Positions 44,356 through 53,338 of a stretch of 64,000 bases of DNA are shown piece after piece. Source of the stretch: CATQHQ01 sp965243805 (GTDB lineage Bacteria > Gemmatimonadota > Gemmatimonadetes > Longimicrobiales > Gaopeijiaceae); contig OZ251577.1 in the NCBI GenBank assembly GCA_965243805.1, forward strand, positions 310,001 through 374,000. The letters are read 5' to 3'. A program made the translations under genes and the position numbers. The notes below the pieces were generated by a model that ran no database searches, was not told the DNA's origin, and saw only the letters and a program-made list of their open reading frames with translations. Position 1 is the first letter of the stretch; the number at the start of each line of letters is the position of its first letter.

Positions 44356-46067
44356 CGGCTTGTCACGCCCGGCGGAAGCGTCAGGCTCGGCGGAAGCACG
44401 AAGGCGCCCAGGTGCGGCCCCGGGTTGTTCATCGCGGTGCGCAACAGCAGCCCCAGAGCGTCCCGCAACTCCTCGGGGAGCACCACCGCGTCCACGAACC
44501 CCCGCGCCGCGGCGTAGGTGGCGCTGAGCTGCACGTCGTACTCGGCGCGCACATCTTCCATCTGCGCTGCCATCTCGTCGTCGGGCGCCTTCCCTTTCGC
44601 CGCCAACCGCTCCACCTGGGCGCCGAAGAGCGCCTGCACCGCGCTTTCGCCCTCCATCACCCCCATCCGCCCCGTGGGCAGCGAGAGGATGAAGTCCGGG
44701 TCGAACCCCTGCCCCGCCATCGCGTAGTAGCCGGCGCCCGAGGCGTGGTTGACGGTGAGCACCAGCTTCGGCACCACGGCGGTGGCCATCGCCTCCACGA
44801 AGCGCGCGCCCGCCCGGATGATTCCGCTGTGCTCCGCCTCCGTTCCCACCATGAAGCCCGACACGTCCTGCACGAAGAGGAGGGGCGTCCCCTGACGGTT
44901 CATGGTCTCGATGAAGTACGCCGCCTTCTCGGCCGACTCGGTGTAGAAGATGCCGCCGAAGCGGGGCGGGCCCGGGCGCGCGTCCCTGACGATCCCCCGC
45001 CGGTTTGCCAGCACGCCGACCTGGACGCCGCCCACGGAGCCCGTTCCGCAGATCAGCTCGCTCGCATAGTCGGCCTGGAAGGGGGAGAGGCCGTCGCCGT
45101 CCAGAACCGCTTCCAGCACAGCCTCCATCTCGTATGGCTGGCGGTGGTCGCCCGGCAGTATCTCGTACAGCTCCGTGGCGGCGCGCGAAGGAGGCTGAAA
45201 CGCCAGCGGCGCTTCGGACGACGCCGCAGGGGAGTCGGGCAACGCCGCGGAAGAGCTGGGCGACACCGACCGCCGGAACCGCTCGGCGGGCAACCCCGCC
45301 ACCAACTCCCGAAGCTTGGCAATGCAGGCGTCGTCGTCGGACGCCTGGTAGTGGGCCACACCGCTCACCTGGGTGTGGACGTTCGCACCGCCCAGCTCCT
45401 CCCGACCCACCGTCTGTCCCGTCGCCCCCTTCACCAAGTTGGGACCTCCTAGTCCCATGAAGCTGGTCCCCTCCACCATCACGATCACGTCCGACAGCGC
45501 GGGCAGGTACGCGCCCCCCGCGATGCACGGCCCCATCACCGCCGCGAACTGGGGCACCCTCAGGTACCGTCGCATCATCGAGCAGTAGTAGAAGATGCGC
45601 GCCGCCCCGTACTGTCCGGGGAAAACGCCGCCCTGGTACGGCAGGTTCACGCCGGCCGAGTCGACCAAGTACAGAATGGGAACTCGGCAACGCATGGCGA
45701 TCTCCTGCGCCCGGAGAATCTTCCCAATCGTCTCCGGCCACCACGAACCGGCCTTCACGGTGGCGTCGTTGGCCACGACCACTACCTCCCGGCCCTCCAC
45801 CGATCCCACCCCCGTGACCACGCCGGCCGCGGGCGCCTTCCCACCGTAGCGGTCGTGGGCGACCAGCAGCCCGATCTCCGTCCACACGCCGCCTGGGTCC
45901 AACAGTCGCCCCAGCCGCTCCCGGACCGCCAGCTTGCCCTTGGCGTGTTGTCGACGGATCCGCTCCGGGCCGCCCCCGAGCTCTAACTTCGCCCGGAGAG
46001 CCGCAAGCTCCCGCCCGAGCTCGCCCATGCGGCCCAGCGCCTCGGCCTGGCCGTCGCGTCCGCTCAC
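44352..46067 (-). CDS. acyl-CoA carboxylase carboxyltransferase (beta) subunit
   Basis: A 571-aa crotonase-fold carboxyltransferase of the propionyl/methylcrotonyl/geranyl-CoA carboxylase type. It has RRQHAKGKLAVRERLGRLLD, the acyl-CoA segment GPCIAGGAYLPALSD, and the second-half biotin-side FVQDVSGFMVGTEAE and GAGYYAMAG. A Ser/Pro/Ala-rich linker divides the halves. The start is uncertain: GTG at 46067 (20 bases after the B12 gene) or ATG at 46028. No biotin carboxylase/carrier (alpha) gene lies in the window, so the partner must be elsewhere. The ATGA overlap ties it to the AtuA gene. Confidence 0.88.
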   Translation of the reverse strand: MSGRDGQAEALGRMGELGRELAALRAKLELGGGPERIRRQHAKGKLAVRERLGRLLDPGGVWTEIGLLVAHDRYGGKAPAAGVVTGVGSVEGREVVVVANDATVKAGSWWPETIGKILRAQEIAMRCRVPILYLVDSAGVNLPYQGGVFPGQYGAARIFYYCSMMRRYLRVPQFAAVMGPCIAGGAYLPALSDVIVMVEGTSFMGLGGPNLVKGATGQTVGREELGGANVHTQVSGVAHYQASDDDACIAKLRELVAGLPAERFRRSVSPSSSAALPDSPAASSEAPLAFQPPSRAATELYEILPGDHRQPYEMEAVLEAVLDGDGLSPFQADYASELICGTGSVGGVQVGVLANRRGIVRDARPGPPRFGGIFYTESAEKAAYFIETMNRQGTPLLFVQDVSGFMVGTEAEHSGIIRAGARFVEAMATAVVPKLVLTVNHASGAGYYAMAGQGFDPDFILSLPTGRMGVMEGESAVQALFGAQVERLAAKGKAPDDEMAAQMEDVRAEYDVQLSATYAAARGFVDAVVLPEELRDALGLLLRTAMNNPGPHLGAFVLPPSLTLPPGVTSR

Positions 46068-46087
46068 TCTTTGTTTAGGAACGGCAC

Positions 46088-46507
46088 CTAGTACGGCTCC
46101 TCCCGCCCCGCGAACCACTCGCGGACGTAGGACACCGCCTCGCTCGTGGTGGTGCCGGGGCCGAAAAGCCGTCCCACGCCCACGGCGGCCAACTGCTCCG
46201 CATCTTCCCCAGGGATGATCCCGCCCCCCGTCAGCAGCACGTGGTCCAATCCCTCTTCGTTCATGAGCTTGCGCACGCGAGGAAAAAGGGTCATGTGCGC
46301 CCCCGACAAGACCGACATCGCCACCACATCCACATCCTCCTGCACCGCCGTGGCCACAATCGACTCTGGTGTCTGGTGGAGACCCGTATAAATCACCTCG
46401 AAACCGGCGTCGCGGAACGCCGCGGCGATCACCTTCGCGCCCCGGTCGTGCCCGTCCAGGCCGGGCTTGGCCACCACGATGCGGACTCTGCGGTCGTGCT
46501 CCGACAT
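46088..46507 (-). CDS. cobalamin B12-binding subunit of acyl-CoA mutase
   Basis: A 139-aa methylmalonyl-CoA mutase C-terminal-like B12-binding protein. The cobalamin motif D-x-H-x-x-G is at Asp18, His20, Gly23 (KPGLDGHDRGAKVI), followed by the Ser and Gly-Gly loops (SVLSGAHM, LLTGGGIIPGED). It is a small stand-alone subunit, so the catalytic alpha subunit is encoded outside the window. It opens the minus-strand block, directly before the carboxyltransferase, suggesting a propionyl/methylmalonyl-type step or an isobutyryl/2-hydroxyisobutyryl-type mutase. Confidence 0.9.
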   Translation of the reverse strand: MSEHDRRVRIVVAKPGLDGHDRGAKVIAAAFRDAGFEVIYTGLHQTPESIVATAVQEDVDVVAMSVLSGAHMTLFPRVRKLMNEEGLDHVLLTGGGIIPGEDAEQLAAVGVGRLFGPGTTTSEAVSYVREWFAGREEPY

Positions 46508-46543
46508 GCCCCAAATCTAACCCGACTTCCGGCTTCCGCTACC

Positions 46544-46567
46544 TTCACATGTGCATCCGAATGTGAA
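46544..46567. promoter_or_regulatory. inverted repeat between the B12 operon and murB
   Basis: TTCACAT (46544-46550) and ATGTGAA (46561-46567) form a perfect 7-bp inverted repeat around a 10-base centre that contains the proposed GTG start of murB. It lies in the short divergent region between the mutase operon and murB, so it could be an operator or an RNA hairpin at the murB start. Confidence 0.35.
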
Positions 46568-47519
46568 GTTGCCCGGGAGGTCGGCTCCGGCCCTCGACCG
46601 CTACGCCCAGACCGTCGGACCGGAACGGGTGCGGCGTAACGTTCCTCTGGGACCTCGAACCACCTTCAAGATCGGCGGCCCCGCGGACCTCTACTACGAA
46701 GCGCGCACAGCTGCCGAACTGGCCCTTGCCGTGGGCACCGCCAGGGAGCTGGGCGTTCCGTACTTCGTGCTGGGACGGGGGGCGAACATCTTGATCGGCG
46801 ACAAGGGGTTCCGAGGCGTCGTCGTTCGCTGCGCCATCGGGGGCACCGAGTTCCTGCCAGAGGACCGGGTCGTCGCCGGGGCCGGCCTGGACACCTTCCC
46901 GGAGCTGATCAACGCCACCGTGGCCCGGGGCCTAGGGGGCATTCACCACTTCGTCGGCATCCCGAGCACGGTTGGCGGGGCCGTCTGGCAGAACCTTCAC
47001 TTCCTGTCGCCCGCCCCGGAGCGCGAGCGGACGGTCTTCTGGGAAGAAGTGATGGAGAGCGCCACCATCCTCACGCCGGAAGGGGCGATCCGCCGGGTGC
47101 CCGCCGACTACTTCCGCTTCGGCTACGACTACAGCGTCATCCACGACACGGGAGACTTGGTGCTGGACGTGACCCTGAAGCTGGCTCCGACTCCCGTGGC
47201 CGAGTTGCGACGCGTGATCCGCGAGAACCTGGAGTGGCGGGACCAGCGCCACCCGGACCTGTGGCTCTACCCCTGCGCGGGCTCCATCTTCAAGAAGATC
47301 GAAGGAATCGGCGCCGGCCGACTCATCGACGAGTGCGGGTTGAAGGGACACGTGCACGGCGCGGCCCAGATCTTTCACAAGCACGCCAACATCGTCGTGA
47401 ACTTGGGGGGCGCCACCGCCAGCGAGGTCCGCACTCTCATCGACCTCTCCCGCTCCACCGTGCTGCGGGAGACAGGCTACGACCTGGAACCCGAGATCCT
47501 TTTCGTCGGCGAGTTCTGA
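46551..47519 (+). CDS. murB: UDP-N-acetylenolpyruvoylglucosamine reductase
   Basis: A 322-aa FAD enzyme of peptidoglycan synthesis reducing UDP-GlcNAc-enolpyruvate to UDP-MurNAc. FAD-binding segments are TTFKIGGPADLYYEA, GRGANILIGDKGFRG and VGIPSTVGGAVWQN. The active-site proton donor region is YPCAGSIFKK, with Cys at a position that is Ser in many homologues. LIDECGLKGHVHGAAQIFHKHANIVVNLG is near the end. The start is GTG 46551 or GTG 46563. It stands alone and is divergent to the B12/carboxyltransferase operon. Confidence 0.93.
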   Translation: MHPNVKLPGRSAPALDRYAQTVGPERVRRNVPLGPRTTFKIGGPADLYYEARTAAELALAVGTARELGVPYFVLGRGANILIGDKGFRGVVVRCAIGGTEFLPEDRVVAGAGLDTFPELINATVARGLGGIHHFVGIPSTVGGAVWQNLHFLSPAPERERTVFWEEVMESATILTPEGAIRRVPADYFRFGYDYSVIHDTGDLVLDVTLKLAPTPVAELRRVIRENLEWRDQRHPDLWLYPCAGSIFKKIEGIGAGRLIDECGLKGHVHGAAQIFHKHANIVVNLGGATASEVRTLIDLSRSTVLRETGYDLEPEILFVGEF

Positions 47520-47520
47520 C

Positions 47521-47543
47521 GGGCGGACGGAGCGGGTCCGCCC
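47521..47543 (+). terminator. hairpin directly after murB
   Basis: GGGCGGAC and GTCCGCCC form a perfect 8-bp stem with a 7-base loop, starting two bases after the murB TGA. There is no T-run, so it is either a weak intrinsic terminator or an mRNA-stabilising hairpin. Confidence 0.4.
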
Positions 47544-47702
47544 CGAACGGCGTCTGATTCAGGCCCTCCAACTGTAGCTAGGGGTCAGTCGGGAGAGTGG
47601 AGGAAGAATGGTAGCAAATTGGAGGCACTTTGCTGGCAGAGAAGTACAGAGCGGGCGCTCCGGCCAACGACGCCCACGAGACCGCGAAGGGCCGCCTTCC
47701 CT

Positions 47703-48401
47703 TCAGGCCGCTCCCCAGGAGCACTTCGCCCCGAAGCGCTCCGCAATCGCCCGCACCACTCCGCGATCCACCCGATGTCCGCCAGGGCTGACAAGCCGAG
47801 CAGGCTCGATCCCGGCAGCCGCCAGCCGCTTGTCCTGCTCTCGCGCCAGCCTCGGGTCCGCGGTGGGGTCGTCCTCCCCGAAGACCAAGGTGAGTCGGGA
47901 CCGGCGCAGGGCGTCGCCGATCGCCAGGTCGCCGGGCAAGTAGGCTCCCCACAAGACCAGCTCGTCCACCGGCGTCTTCCCGAGCGACGCCCATCGCGCC
48001 GCGGTGTGCACGCCCTGGGAGAAGCCCAGCACCACGATCTTCGGTTGGGCGCTCGGTTCCCGGACCGCTCCCCGGACGCGAGCCGCCAGCTTGTCCAAGT
48101 ACCGCACGTAGTCGGCGATCTCGGCCTCCCGGTCGACCCGGGTCATCCAGCTTGCGCCTACTCGGTCCTCGGGCCCGTGGCGGCCCGGCGCCGGATCGAT
48201 GTAGAAGCGGCTCAGAGCTTCGGGCGCCACCACGACCGCTCCAAGGTCGACCAGCCCCGCGAAGAGATGCACGAATCGGCTCGCCAGCTGCCGGTAGCCG
48301 TGGCAGACGAACCAGAGCTGGCGCGTGTCGGCGGACACGTCCCCGAGCTGGAAGTAGCGCGCCGTCCGAGCGACCCGGATACGCCCCTCCACCAGAGACA
48401 T
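47703..48401 (-). CDS. alpha/beta hydrolase (phospholipase/carboxylesterase-like)
   Basis: A 232-aa alpha/beta hydrolase resembling small carboxylesterases. LWFVCHGYRQLASRF carries the oxyanion region, the nucleophile elbow is LGFSQGVHT, and VFGEDDPTAD plus PGGHRVDRG supply the catalytic Asp and His. The start is ATG at 48401 (GGAGGT 4 bases upstream) or ATG at 48422. It is the last gene of the signalling/MATE operon, so it may detoxify or process a compound exported or sensed by it. Confidence 0.82.
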   Translation of the reverse strand: MSLVEGRIRVARTARYFQLGDVSADTRQLWFVCHGYRQLASRFVHLFAGLVDLGAVVVAPEALSRFYIDPAPGRHGPEDRVGASWMTRVDREAEIADYVRYLDKLAARVRGAVREPSAQPKIVVLGFSQGVHTAARWASLGKTPVDELVLWGAYLPGDLAIGDALRRSRLTLVFGEDDPTADPRLAREQDKRLAAAGIEPARLVSPGGHRVDRGVVRAIAERFGAKCSWGAA

Positions 48402-48430
48402 CCGCACCTCCACCGGCGGCATCCGCGGCC

Positions 48431-49837
48431 TCACGCCCCCGTCTCGAAGCGCACAAGAGAGCCCCGGAACCGTCGCCAGACCCGCCCCAGCAACAGCGCA
48501 GCCACCACGCCGAGCCCCACGGCCAGTCCCCACCACAGCCCGACCGGCCCCGTCCCCGCAGAGAAGCCCAGCCAGAGGCTCACCGGCAGTCCCAGCAACC
48601 AGAACGCCAGCAGGTTGTAGACGAGGGGCCGCAACGTATCCGCCACGCCGCGCAGGGCGCCCGCGCAGACCACCTGAATGCCGTCGAAGAGCTGGAAGAC
48701 GCCCGCCACCGGAATGAGTGCCGCCGCCACCGCCGCCACCTCGGCCGCGTCGGTGAAGAGGCCGGCCAGCGGAGCCGGCAGCGAGAGGAAGACCGCCGCC
48801 GTGACCGTCATGACCATGCAGCACACGATCACCGAGGCGCCTGCGAAGCGCCGTGCGCGGTCCGGGTCCCCGGCACCGACCGAGGCGCCCACCATCACCG
48901 CCGCCGCCTGGGCCGCTCCCACGGCCAGCATGAAGGTGAGCGCCGCCAAGTTCAGGGCGATCTGGTGCCCCGCCAGCGCGACTGGCCCGAGCCACCCCAT
49001 GAAGATGCCGATCGCGCCGAAAGCGCCGAACTCCAGGACGAAGTGAAGTCCGATCGGCGCGCCCAGCCGCACCATCCGCCACAGCGGCCCCCGCGCCAAC
49101 GCCCCCCGCCTCGCCTTCCGCAGGTAGGGCCGCAACGTTCGCCAGCCGAGCGCCAAGACGACTGCGAGCATGAACCACCGGCAGATCGCCGTCGCCCAGC
49201 CCGAGCCGACGGCCCCCATCGCCGGTGCACCCCACTTGCCGTAGATCAGCACCCAGTTCGCCAGCGCGTTCAGCCCGTTCGCCAACACGACCGTGACCAC
49301 GATTGCGGCCACCTTGCCCATCGCCTGCAACGTCTGCCGCACCAGCACGAAACCGTAGAAGGGAAGCATCCCCACGATCAGCGTCCCCGTGTACGCCGCC
49401 GCAATCGGCACCACCTCCTCCGGCTGCCGCAACGCCCTCAGCACGGGGCCGGCCAACGCCATCGCCAGCGACGCGAAGACGGTCAGGATCAGGCCCAGTG
49501 CCGCCCCTCGCTGGATCGCCAGCTCGATCCCCTTCCGGTCTCCCGCCCCGAACGCCTGGGAGACGATGGGGTCCAGCGCCATCAGGACCCCCATGCCAAA
49601 GACCGAGACGCCGAAGAAGTAGAGGTTCCCCAGTGCGACGGCGGCCAGGTCCGGGGCCGACACTCGGCCGACCATCGCCGTGTCCACCACGCCCTGCATC
49701 ACCATCCCCACCTGCACCACCGCCACCGGCGTCGCCAGAGACAGGAGCCTACGAAGCTCCGTTGTCGTGGGCCGAAAGGCGGCCAGCCCCCCGACGGGCT
49801 TCACGCCCGAGACGCCGGCGGGACTAGCCCTCCGCAT
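48431..49837 (-). CDS. MATE family multidrug efflux transporter
   Basis: A 468-aa inner-membrane protein with twelve hydrophobic segments in two MATE halves. VVQVGMVMQGVVDTAMVGRVSAPDLAAVALG is interrupted family signature sequence in the first half, and GASVGAGDPDRARR with HQIALNLAALTFM in the second. It exports cationic drugs or metabolites in exchange for Na+ or H+. Its start overlaps the upstream kinase gene by 14 bases, so it belongs to the sensor operon and may be its functional output. Confidence 0.92.
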   Translation of the reverse strand: MRRASPAGVSGVKPVGGLAAFRPTTTELRRLLSLATPVAVVQVGMVMQGVVDTAMVGRVSAPDLAAVALGNLYFFGVSVFGMGVLMALDPIVSQAFGAGDRKGIELAIQRGAALGLILTVFASLAMALAGPVLRALRQPEEVVPIAAAYTGTLIVGMLPFYGFVLVRQTLQAMGKVAAIVVTVVLANGLNALANWVLIYGKWGAPAMGAVGSGWATAICRWFMLAVVLALGWRTLRPYLRKARRGALARGPLWRMVRLGAPIGLHFVLEFGAFGAIGIFMGWLGPVALAGHQIALNLAALTFMLAVGAAQAAAVMVGASVGAGDPDRARRFAGASVIVCCMVMTVTAAVFLSLPAPLAGLFTDAAEVAAVAAALIPVAGVFQLFDGIQVVCAGALRGVADTLRPLVYNLLAFWLLGLPVSLWLGFSAGTGPVGLWWGLAVGLGVVAALLLGRVWRRFRGSLVRFETGA

Positions 49838-52028
49838 ACCTCCTCGGCACCGTCACCTTGAACTCGGTGAACTCGCCTTCCTTGGTGTCGACTTCAAAGC
49901 TTCCGCCGTGCGCCTGGACGATCTCGTACGAAATCGACAGCCCGAGCCCCGTGCCCTGGGTGCCCGACTTGGTGGTAAAGAACGGGTCGAAGATCTTCTC
50001 CACCACCTTGGCCGGGATGCCCGTCCCGTTGTCGCGGACGGTGACCACCACATGGTCTTCTTCGCCCTTGGTCCGAAGGGTGACCTTGGGCGAGTAGTCC
50101 TCGTCTTCCTCGCCCTTGCGCCGAATCTCGGTGGCTTGGCAGGCGTTGGTGATGACGTTGAGGAAGACGCGGCTCAAGTCCCGCGAGACCGCCGTGACCT
50201 CGCCGGCGTCCTCGTCGAACTCCCGATCGATCGTCACGTTGAACATGGGGTCGGATGCTCGCAGCCCGTGGTAGGCAAGCTTGGCGTACTCGTCGAGCAC
50301 TTGGTTGACGTCGATCTCCTCCGGCTGTCCGGCCTCGTCCCGGGAGTGCGCCAGCATCCCCTCCACGATCCGGTTGGCGCGCCCGCCGTGCTCCCGCACC
50401 TTGGTCACGTTCAACGTCAGATCGCCCATGATCTCGTCCACGTACTCGCGGTCGACCTCCCCGTTCTCGGCGTCGTCCATCTCTTCCCGAAGCTCTTCGA
50501 TCAGCTCCTTGGAGAGGGCCGCGAAGTTGTTCACGAAGTTCAGCGGATTGCGTATCTCGTGGGCGATGCCGGCGGTCAGAGCACCCAGAGAGGCCAGCTT
50601 CTCCTGCTGCGCCACCTGCTGCTGGGTTCGCCGCAGGTTTTCCAGGGTCTCCTCCAGCGCCTCGTTCTTGGCCTGCACCTCGCCGGCGAGCTTCTCCACC
50701 AAGTTGAGGCGCTGCACCTCCAGGGCGTGCTTGCGGAAGACCTCCAGGTCGGTCGCCATGTCGGTCACCTCGTCGTCGCCAGCGATCTGGACCTTGACCT
50801 CCAAGTCGCCCTGGGACATGCGCCGCATCGCGCTGGATAGGTCCTGGACCCGCACCAGCAGCCGCTCGCCGAAGAACTTCCAGCCGACCACAACGGCCGC
50901 CGCCACCGCCAGCACATTGAGCGTGAGGATCAGCCACCAGCCCAGCCGCACCAGCGCACCCGACTCCGACGCGGCGGTCCGAGTGGCCCTCTCGGCCTCC
51001 CCCACCAGCTCGTTGACTTGGCTGACGAGCTCGGAACTCGTCTGGCGGTTCTGGACCAAGAGATCCAGGGAGCGGGCGTTCTCTTCCAACCATAGCCTCC
51101 GGGTCGTCAGCACCCCGACGGCCGTGCCGTCGTAGAGCGCCCGGAGCGCGTCGACCCGGGGGCGAAGCTGTTCGACCAGCGCAGGAGGCACTTGGGCCAA
51201 CCCCGCCTCCAGCTGGCTGAACGCGGTGTTGAAGCGTTCCTCGTTGGGTCCCAGCTGGGTGGCCACATCTTCCGACATGGCCTGGAACATGACCGTCACG
51301 ACGGCGCGCTGGGCGGCCTTCAGGTCCATCAGCGCCCGGTGGCGGTCCAGCTGGACTTGCGCCGTCCGCACGCCCCGGGGAGCCGCTTGGTCCGCGAGCT
51401 CGCGCAACCCGGTGTCGATGAAGAACTCCTGGTCGTCCAGCTCCCCTTCCAGGATGTTGGCGATGTTCAGGTCCACCGCCTCGATCTCGTCGTCGAGCGC
51501 CGCGAGACGGGCACCGTACTCAAGCCTCCGGGTCACCGACATCCGGATCTCGTCCGTCCGGTCCAGCAGCAGCTCGAGCTGCGGAGCCGCGCCGCTGGTC
51601 ATCCCTCCCTCGCTGATGATGTTGGAGACCTGCCGTCCCAAGTCCTCCTCCACCGCCACCACGGTCTGCCAGACCTCTTCCAGCGCCTCCGGCGTGTCGG
51701 CGGCGACGAGCTGGGGCGAAGCCTGGACCAGCTCCGAAGTGCTGCGCGCCACCGCGAACGCCGACACCAGGGCGGGCATGTGCTCGTCGGTGATCTCGCC
51801 CTGACGGTTCCCCAGGATCGTCATCAGGCCCAGGGCCAGCAGGCTGGCGCACAGCGTCAGGAAAACGCCTCCCCCGAGCCCGACCACGACTTGGCTGCCG
51901 ATGCCGAAGCGACCGCCGGTGACGTCGTGCAGCCTGCGGCCCAGGGCGGCCGGGAGCTTGGCCAGCACCCACTCGAACGCCGAGTGGATCCGCTGATCCA
52001 ACGCCTTGGGGGGACCCTCGGGCTTCAT
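49824..52028 (-). CDS. HAMP-domain sensor histidine kinase
   Basis: A 734-aa transmembrane histidine kinase. The first membrane helix is around residues 47-70, followed by a large helical periplasmic sensor region. A second helix (LGWWLILTLNVLAVAAAVVVGW, about 362-383) leads to HAMP and a coiled coil. The dimerisation domain has the phospho-acceptor His490 in GIAHEIRNPLNFVNNF. The ATPase domain has NACQA, DNGTGIP and GTGLGLSISYEIV. It follows a substrate-binding protein gene (ATGA overlap) that could present a ligand, and the operon's first gene is a response regulator, giving a complete pathway. Confidence 0.92.
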   Translation of the reverse strand: MKPEGPPKALDQRIHSAFEWVLAKLPAALGRRLHDVTGGRFGIGSQVVVGLGGGVFLTLCASLLALGLMTILGNRQGEITDEHMPALVSAFAVARSTSELVQASPQLVAADTPEALEEVWQTVVAVEEDLGRQVSNIISEGGMTSGAAPQLELLLDRTDEIRMSVTRRLEYGARLAALDDEIEAVDLNIANILEGELDDQEFFIDTGLRELADQAAPRGVRTAQVQLDRHRALMDLKAAQRAVVTVMFQAMSEDVATQLGPNEERFNTAFSQLEAGLAQVPPALVEQLRPRVDALRALYDGTAVGVLTTRRLWLEENARSLDLLVQNRQTSSELVSQVNELVGEAERATRTAASESGALVRLGWWLILTLNVLAVAAAVVVGWKFFGERLLVRVQDLSSAMRRMSQGDLEVKVQIAGDDEVTDMATDLEVFRKHALEVQRLNLVEKLAGEVQAKNEALEETLENLRRTQQQVAQQEKLASLGALTAGIAHEIRNPLNFVNNFAALSKELIEELREEMDDAENGEVDREYVDEIMGDLTLNVTKVREHGGRANRIVEGMLAHSRDEAGQPEEIDVNQVLDEYAKLAYHGLRASDPMFNVTIDREFDEDAGEVTAVSRDLSRVFLNVITNACQATEIRRKGEEDEDYSPKVTLRTKGEEDHVVVTVRDNGTGIPAKVVEKIFDPFFTTKSGTQGTGLGLSISYEIVQAHGGSFEVDTKEGEFTEFKVTVPRRYAEG

Positions 52029-53338
52029 CGGGAGAGGCGCTCCACGGACTGGAACCTCCCGCCCCGGATCACAGTCAGGAAAACCTCGTCCGAGCCCTGG
52101 TTGTCGGCTGCTCCGTACTCGACGACGAAGCCGTCCAGGTCGATGGGGCCGGCTTCACGCAGTTCGTTGAGGAACATCTCCCGGGTGGGCGGCTCCTCCG
52201 GCGCAAGCCGACGCAGGATCTCCACTGCCAAGCGTCCCGCCAAGTACCCTTCCAGCGACACGAAGCCCGGCGCGGCGGCAGGCGCCACGGCGCGCAAGGC
52301 ACCATGGTAGCTTGCCACCACCGGCACCGAGGTGTCGGACGGGAAGGGCACCACCTGGGTCACCACCACCCCGTTGCCCGCAGTGCCCAACTCGTTCAGG
52401 AGGGCGTTGCTGCCCACGAAGGAGATGTTGACGATCACGGCGTTCAGACGGATCTGCCGAGCCCACCGTACGAACGCCGCCGCCGGCCGGTACGCGCCGA
52501 TGATGATCACTGCCTGGGGGCGCCCCTTCCGAATGTCCAGGAGCGCCCGCTTCACCGCCGTGGTGTTGCGCATGTAGGTGCCCTCGCTGACCAGGGACAT
52601 GTTGCGGCGCCCCAGTGCCTGCCGCACCCCGCTCAACCCCGCGCGGCCGTAGCTGTCGTCCTGGTACAGGATCGCGATCCTCTGGTGGCCCAGGTCGCCC
52701 GTCAGCCGCGCCACCATCTCCTCGGTCTCCTGGTAGTACGACGCGCGCACGTTCACCACCGACTCCCGCTCGTCCTCCCGGAGGAACTCGGCCCCCGTGA
52801 ACGGCCCGATGTAGGGCACCGAGTAGTCGGCGGCCACAGGCACCGCCACCCTTGAAGTGGGTGTGCCCACGGCACCGATCAGGCCGAACACCCCGAACTC
52901 CGCCAGCTCCTCCGTGTTGCGGGCGGCGGCCTCCGGCTCGTAGCCGTCGTCCCGGGCGACCAGCCGGAGCGTGCGGCCGTGCACGCCTCCGTCGCGGTTG
53001 GCCTCCTCGAACGCGGCTCGGATGCCCAGGTTCATGTTGGTGCCCAGCGCCATGGCATCGCCCGTCAGCGCCGCCGACTGGCCAAACACAATGGAGTCGG
53101 CATAAACGCCCTGGGAAGGGTCCTCGGCGCGGACCAGGGAATCGGCCTCGATCCCCTGGGAAGGGGCGTCCTCCTGGGGAGGGTCCTGTGCACGGGCCTC
53201 GGGCGCCAGTAGGCTTGCCGCCGCCAGTGCGCTTGCCGCTGCCGGCCCGCCCGCCGTCAGCCAGCCCGCCCCCAGTCCGCCTGCCGCCAGCCCCGCCAAG
53301 GCGACCCGTGCCCGGCGCGCCGTCGCCCGGGACGTCAC
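52025..53338 (-). CDS. periplasmic ligand-binding protein (LivK/Peripla_BP_6 type)
   Basis: A 437-aa exported type I periplasmic binding protein like those of branched-chain amino acid ABC transporters. A long Ala/Gly-rich signal peptide ends near ARAQ. The fold signatures are GQSAALTGDAMALGTNMNLGI and LVARDDGYEPEAA, then GAVGTPTSRVAVP and DDSYGRAGLSG. No ABC permease or ATPase is nearby; instead the gene lies between a response regulator and a histidine kinase, overlapping both by 4 bases. It is therefore probably a sensor co-receptor, not a transporter part. Confidence 0.88.
   Translation of the reverse strand: MTSRATARRARVALAGLAAGGLGAGWLTAGGPAAASALAAASLLAPEARAQDPPQEDAPSQGIEADSLVRAEDPSQGVYADSIVFGQSAALTGDAMALGTNMNLGIRAAFEEANRDGGVHGRTLRLVARDDGYEPEAAARNTEELAEFGVFGLIGAVGTPTSRVAVPVAADYSVPYIGPFTGAEFLREDERESVVNVRASYYQETEEMVARLTGDLGHQRIAILYQDDSYGRAGLSGVRQALGRRNMSLVSEGTYMRNTTAVKRALLDIRKGRPQAVIIIGAYRPAAAFVRWARQIRLNAVIVNISFVGSNALLNELGTAGNGVVVTQVVPFPSDTSVPVVASYHGALRAVAPAAAPGFVSLEGYLAGRLAVEILRRLAPEEPPTREMFLNELREAGPIDLDGFVVEYGAADNQGSDEVFLTVIRGGRFQSVERLSR

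Noticed and set aside
44356..45885. N-terminal extension of the AtuA frame to 967 codons
   Set aside because: The extension lies over the carboxyltransferase in another frame; AtuA begins at the ATG at 44355 with its conserved N-terminus.
46544..46567. CRP/FNR binding site
   Set aside because: The half-sites are in the reverse order and spacing of the CRP consensus, so only a generic inverted repeat is reported.
48152..49861. 569-codon plus-strand frame opposite the MATE and hydrolase genes
   Set aside because: Composition is dominated by Arg, His and Pro without any domain; the minus-strand genes are unambiguous.
52025..53338. Branched-chain amino acid ABC transporter
   Set aside because: Only the binding protein is present; no permease or ATPase is nearby and the flanking overlaps are with signalling genes.
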